Source: Agromyces luteolus (GTDB lineage Bacteria; Actinomycetota; Actinomycetes; Actinomycetales; Microbacteriaceae). From it: a stretch of 64,000 bases of DNA. The translations under genes were made by a program, and so were the position numbers. This document shows positions 63,343-64,000 of the stretch, piece by piece (the first letter of the stretch is position 1; every line of letters starts with the position of its first letter). The notes beneath the pieces are model-generated. The model was not told where the DNA came from. It was given only the letters and a program-made list of their open reading frames with translations, and did no database searches. The stretch covers positions 62,001-126,000 of the forward strand of contig NZ_WODA01000014.1 in assembly GCF_009729855.1 (NCBI RefSeq), in the 5' to 3' direction.

Positions 63343-64000
63343 GTGACCGAATCGACGAACGACGGCCCCGACCTCTCCACCACCGCGGGCAAGCTCGCCG
63401 ACCTCAAGTATCGCTACCACGAAGCCGTGACGGCCTCCGGCGAGGCGGCCATCGAGAAGCAGCACGCCAAGGGCAAGATGACCGCGCGCGAGCGCATCGA
63501 CGAGCTCCTCGACCCGGGCTCGTTCGTCGAGCTCGACGAGTTCGTGCGGCACCGCACGCACGCGTTCGGGATGGACGCGAAGCGGCCGTACGGCGACGCC
63601 GTGGTGACCGGCCTCGGCACGATCCACGGCCGTCCGGTCGCGGTCTACTCGCAGGACTTCACGATCTTCGGCGGCTCGCTCGGCGAGGTCGCGGGCGAGA
63701 AGATCATCAAGGTCATGGAGCACGCCCTGAAGACGGGCGTCCCGATCATCGGCATCCTCGACTCCGGCGGCGCCCGCATCCAGGAGGGCGTCGTCGCCCT
63801 CGGCAAGTACGGCGAGATCTTCCGCCGCAACACGGCCGCCTCGGGGGTCATCCCGCAGATCTCGATCGTCTGCGGCCCCGCCGCCGGCGGGGCCGTGTAC
63901 TCGCCCGCGCTCACCGACTTCGTGATCATGGTCGACAAGACCAGCCAGATGTTCGTCACGGGCCCCGACGTCATCAAGACGGTCACCGGCGAGGACGTGG
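63343..64000 (+). CDS. accD5: Acyl-CoA carboxylase beta subunit (carboxyltransferase), 5' part
   Basis: The first 219 codons of a carboxyltransferase of about 530 residues; the gene runs past the right edge. [40 protein letters not shown], the oxyanion-forming [20 protein letters not shown] and [11 protein letters not shown] with [16 protein letters not shown] match propionyl/acetyl-CoA carboxylase beta chains (AccD5/PccB type). With biotin protein and BirA it makes malonyl- or methylmalonyl-CoA. Position beside birA, the PH gene, GtrA and purK agrees with AccD5. Acetyl and propionyl preference cannot be told from this part. Confidence 0.95.
   Translation, partial: MTESTNDGPDLSTTAGKLADLKYRYHEAVTASGEAAIEKQHAKGKMTARERIDELLDPGSFVELDEFVRHRTHAFGMDAKRPYGDAVVTGLGTIHGRPVAVYSQDFTIFGGSLGEVAGEKIIKVMEHALKTGVPIIGILDSGGARIQEGVVALGKYGEIFRRNTAASGVIPQISIVCGPAAGGAVYSPALTDFVIMVDKTSQMFVTGPDVIKTVTGEDV

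Overview
The window comes from a very GC-rich actinobacterial chromosome, most probably of the family Microbacteriaceae. The evidence is GC-dominated third codon positions, frequent GTG starts, a WhiB regulator, MtrAB, many -10 elements of the TANNNT type placed 6-8 bases before start codons (leaderless mRNAs), and a gene order that I remember from other actinobacteria. In Mycobacterium tuberculosis the same markers run mtrB/mtrA - sahH - manA - manB - DUF3499 - Zincin_1 protein - whiB2, then wbbL/rmlD/LCP, then purE - purK - GtrA - PH protein - birA - accD5. I see no tRNA, rRNA, CRISPR array, transposase or integrase, and no stretch over 300 bases without a gene.

Layout. 1-1007: the 5' end of mtrB and all of mtrA (two-component system, minus strand). 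1146-6580: a tightly overlapping operon of a GPDPase-type membrane protein, DUF4129, DUF4350, a MoxR AAA+ ATPase and DUF58, followed by a SpoIIM-like membrane protein and an RDD protein with a shared divergent promoter region. 8596-19564: ahcY, manB, DUF3499, a zinc-ligand-less Zincin_1 protein, DUF5719, a 1005-residue glycosyltransferase/membrane protein, whiB2, galE, an unlisted 49-residue membrane microprotein and a DJ-1/AraC regulator. 19599-22129: manA and an acyl-CoA dehydrogenase.

22179-57032 is a large cell-surface polysaccharide locus. It has two tandem O-antigen-ligase/polymerase-like proteins, a flippase-like protein, about a dozen glycosyltransferases, large membrane proteins (DUF2142, YfhO, PIG-V, LPG-synthase-type), a complete Wzm/Wzt ABC exporter with a C-terminal Wzt domain, the four dTDP-L-rhamnose genes (rfbA, rfbC, rfbB, rfbD), and a secreted protein with four repeats of about 100 residues behind a small lipoprotein. 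galE, manA and manB can supply UDP-galactose and mannose precursors. An LCP-family protein at 57076-58440 is a good candidate for joining finished glycan to peptidoglycan. The locus therefore looks like one for a rhamnose-containing wall glycopolymer, with more than one export route.

57076-64000 returns to conserved genes: LCP, purE, purK, a GtrA-family protein, a DarT-like ADP-ribosyltransferase (an apparent insertion into otherwise conserved order), a PH-domain protein, birA and the start of an acyl-CoA carboxylase beta subunit.

The most unusual signals are: (1) a strongly over-represented 9-mer, GGATGCCGC, scattered through genes and arranged as inverted pairs that form the terminators between convergent genes, much like uptake-signal sequences in other bacteria; (2) the orphan DarT-like protein with an N-terminal Cys/His cluster; (3) a palindromic operator candidate lying on the whiB2 promoter; (4) paired CCTGCC/TGGC sites in front of the DJ-1/AraC regulator; (5) widespread leaderless starts that reset several start codons.
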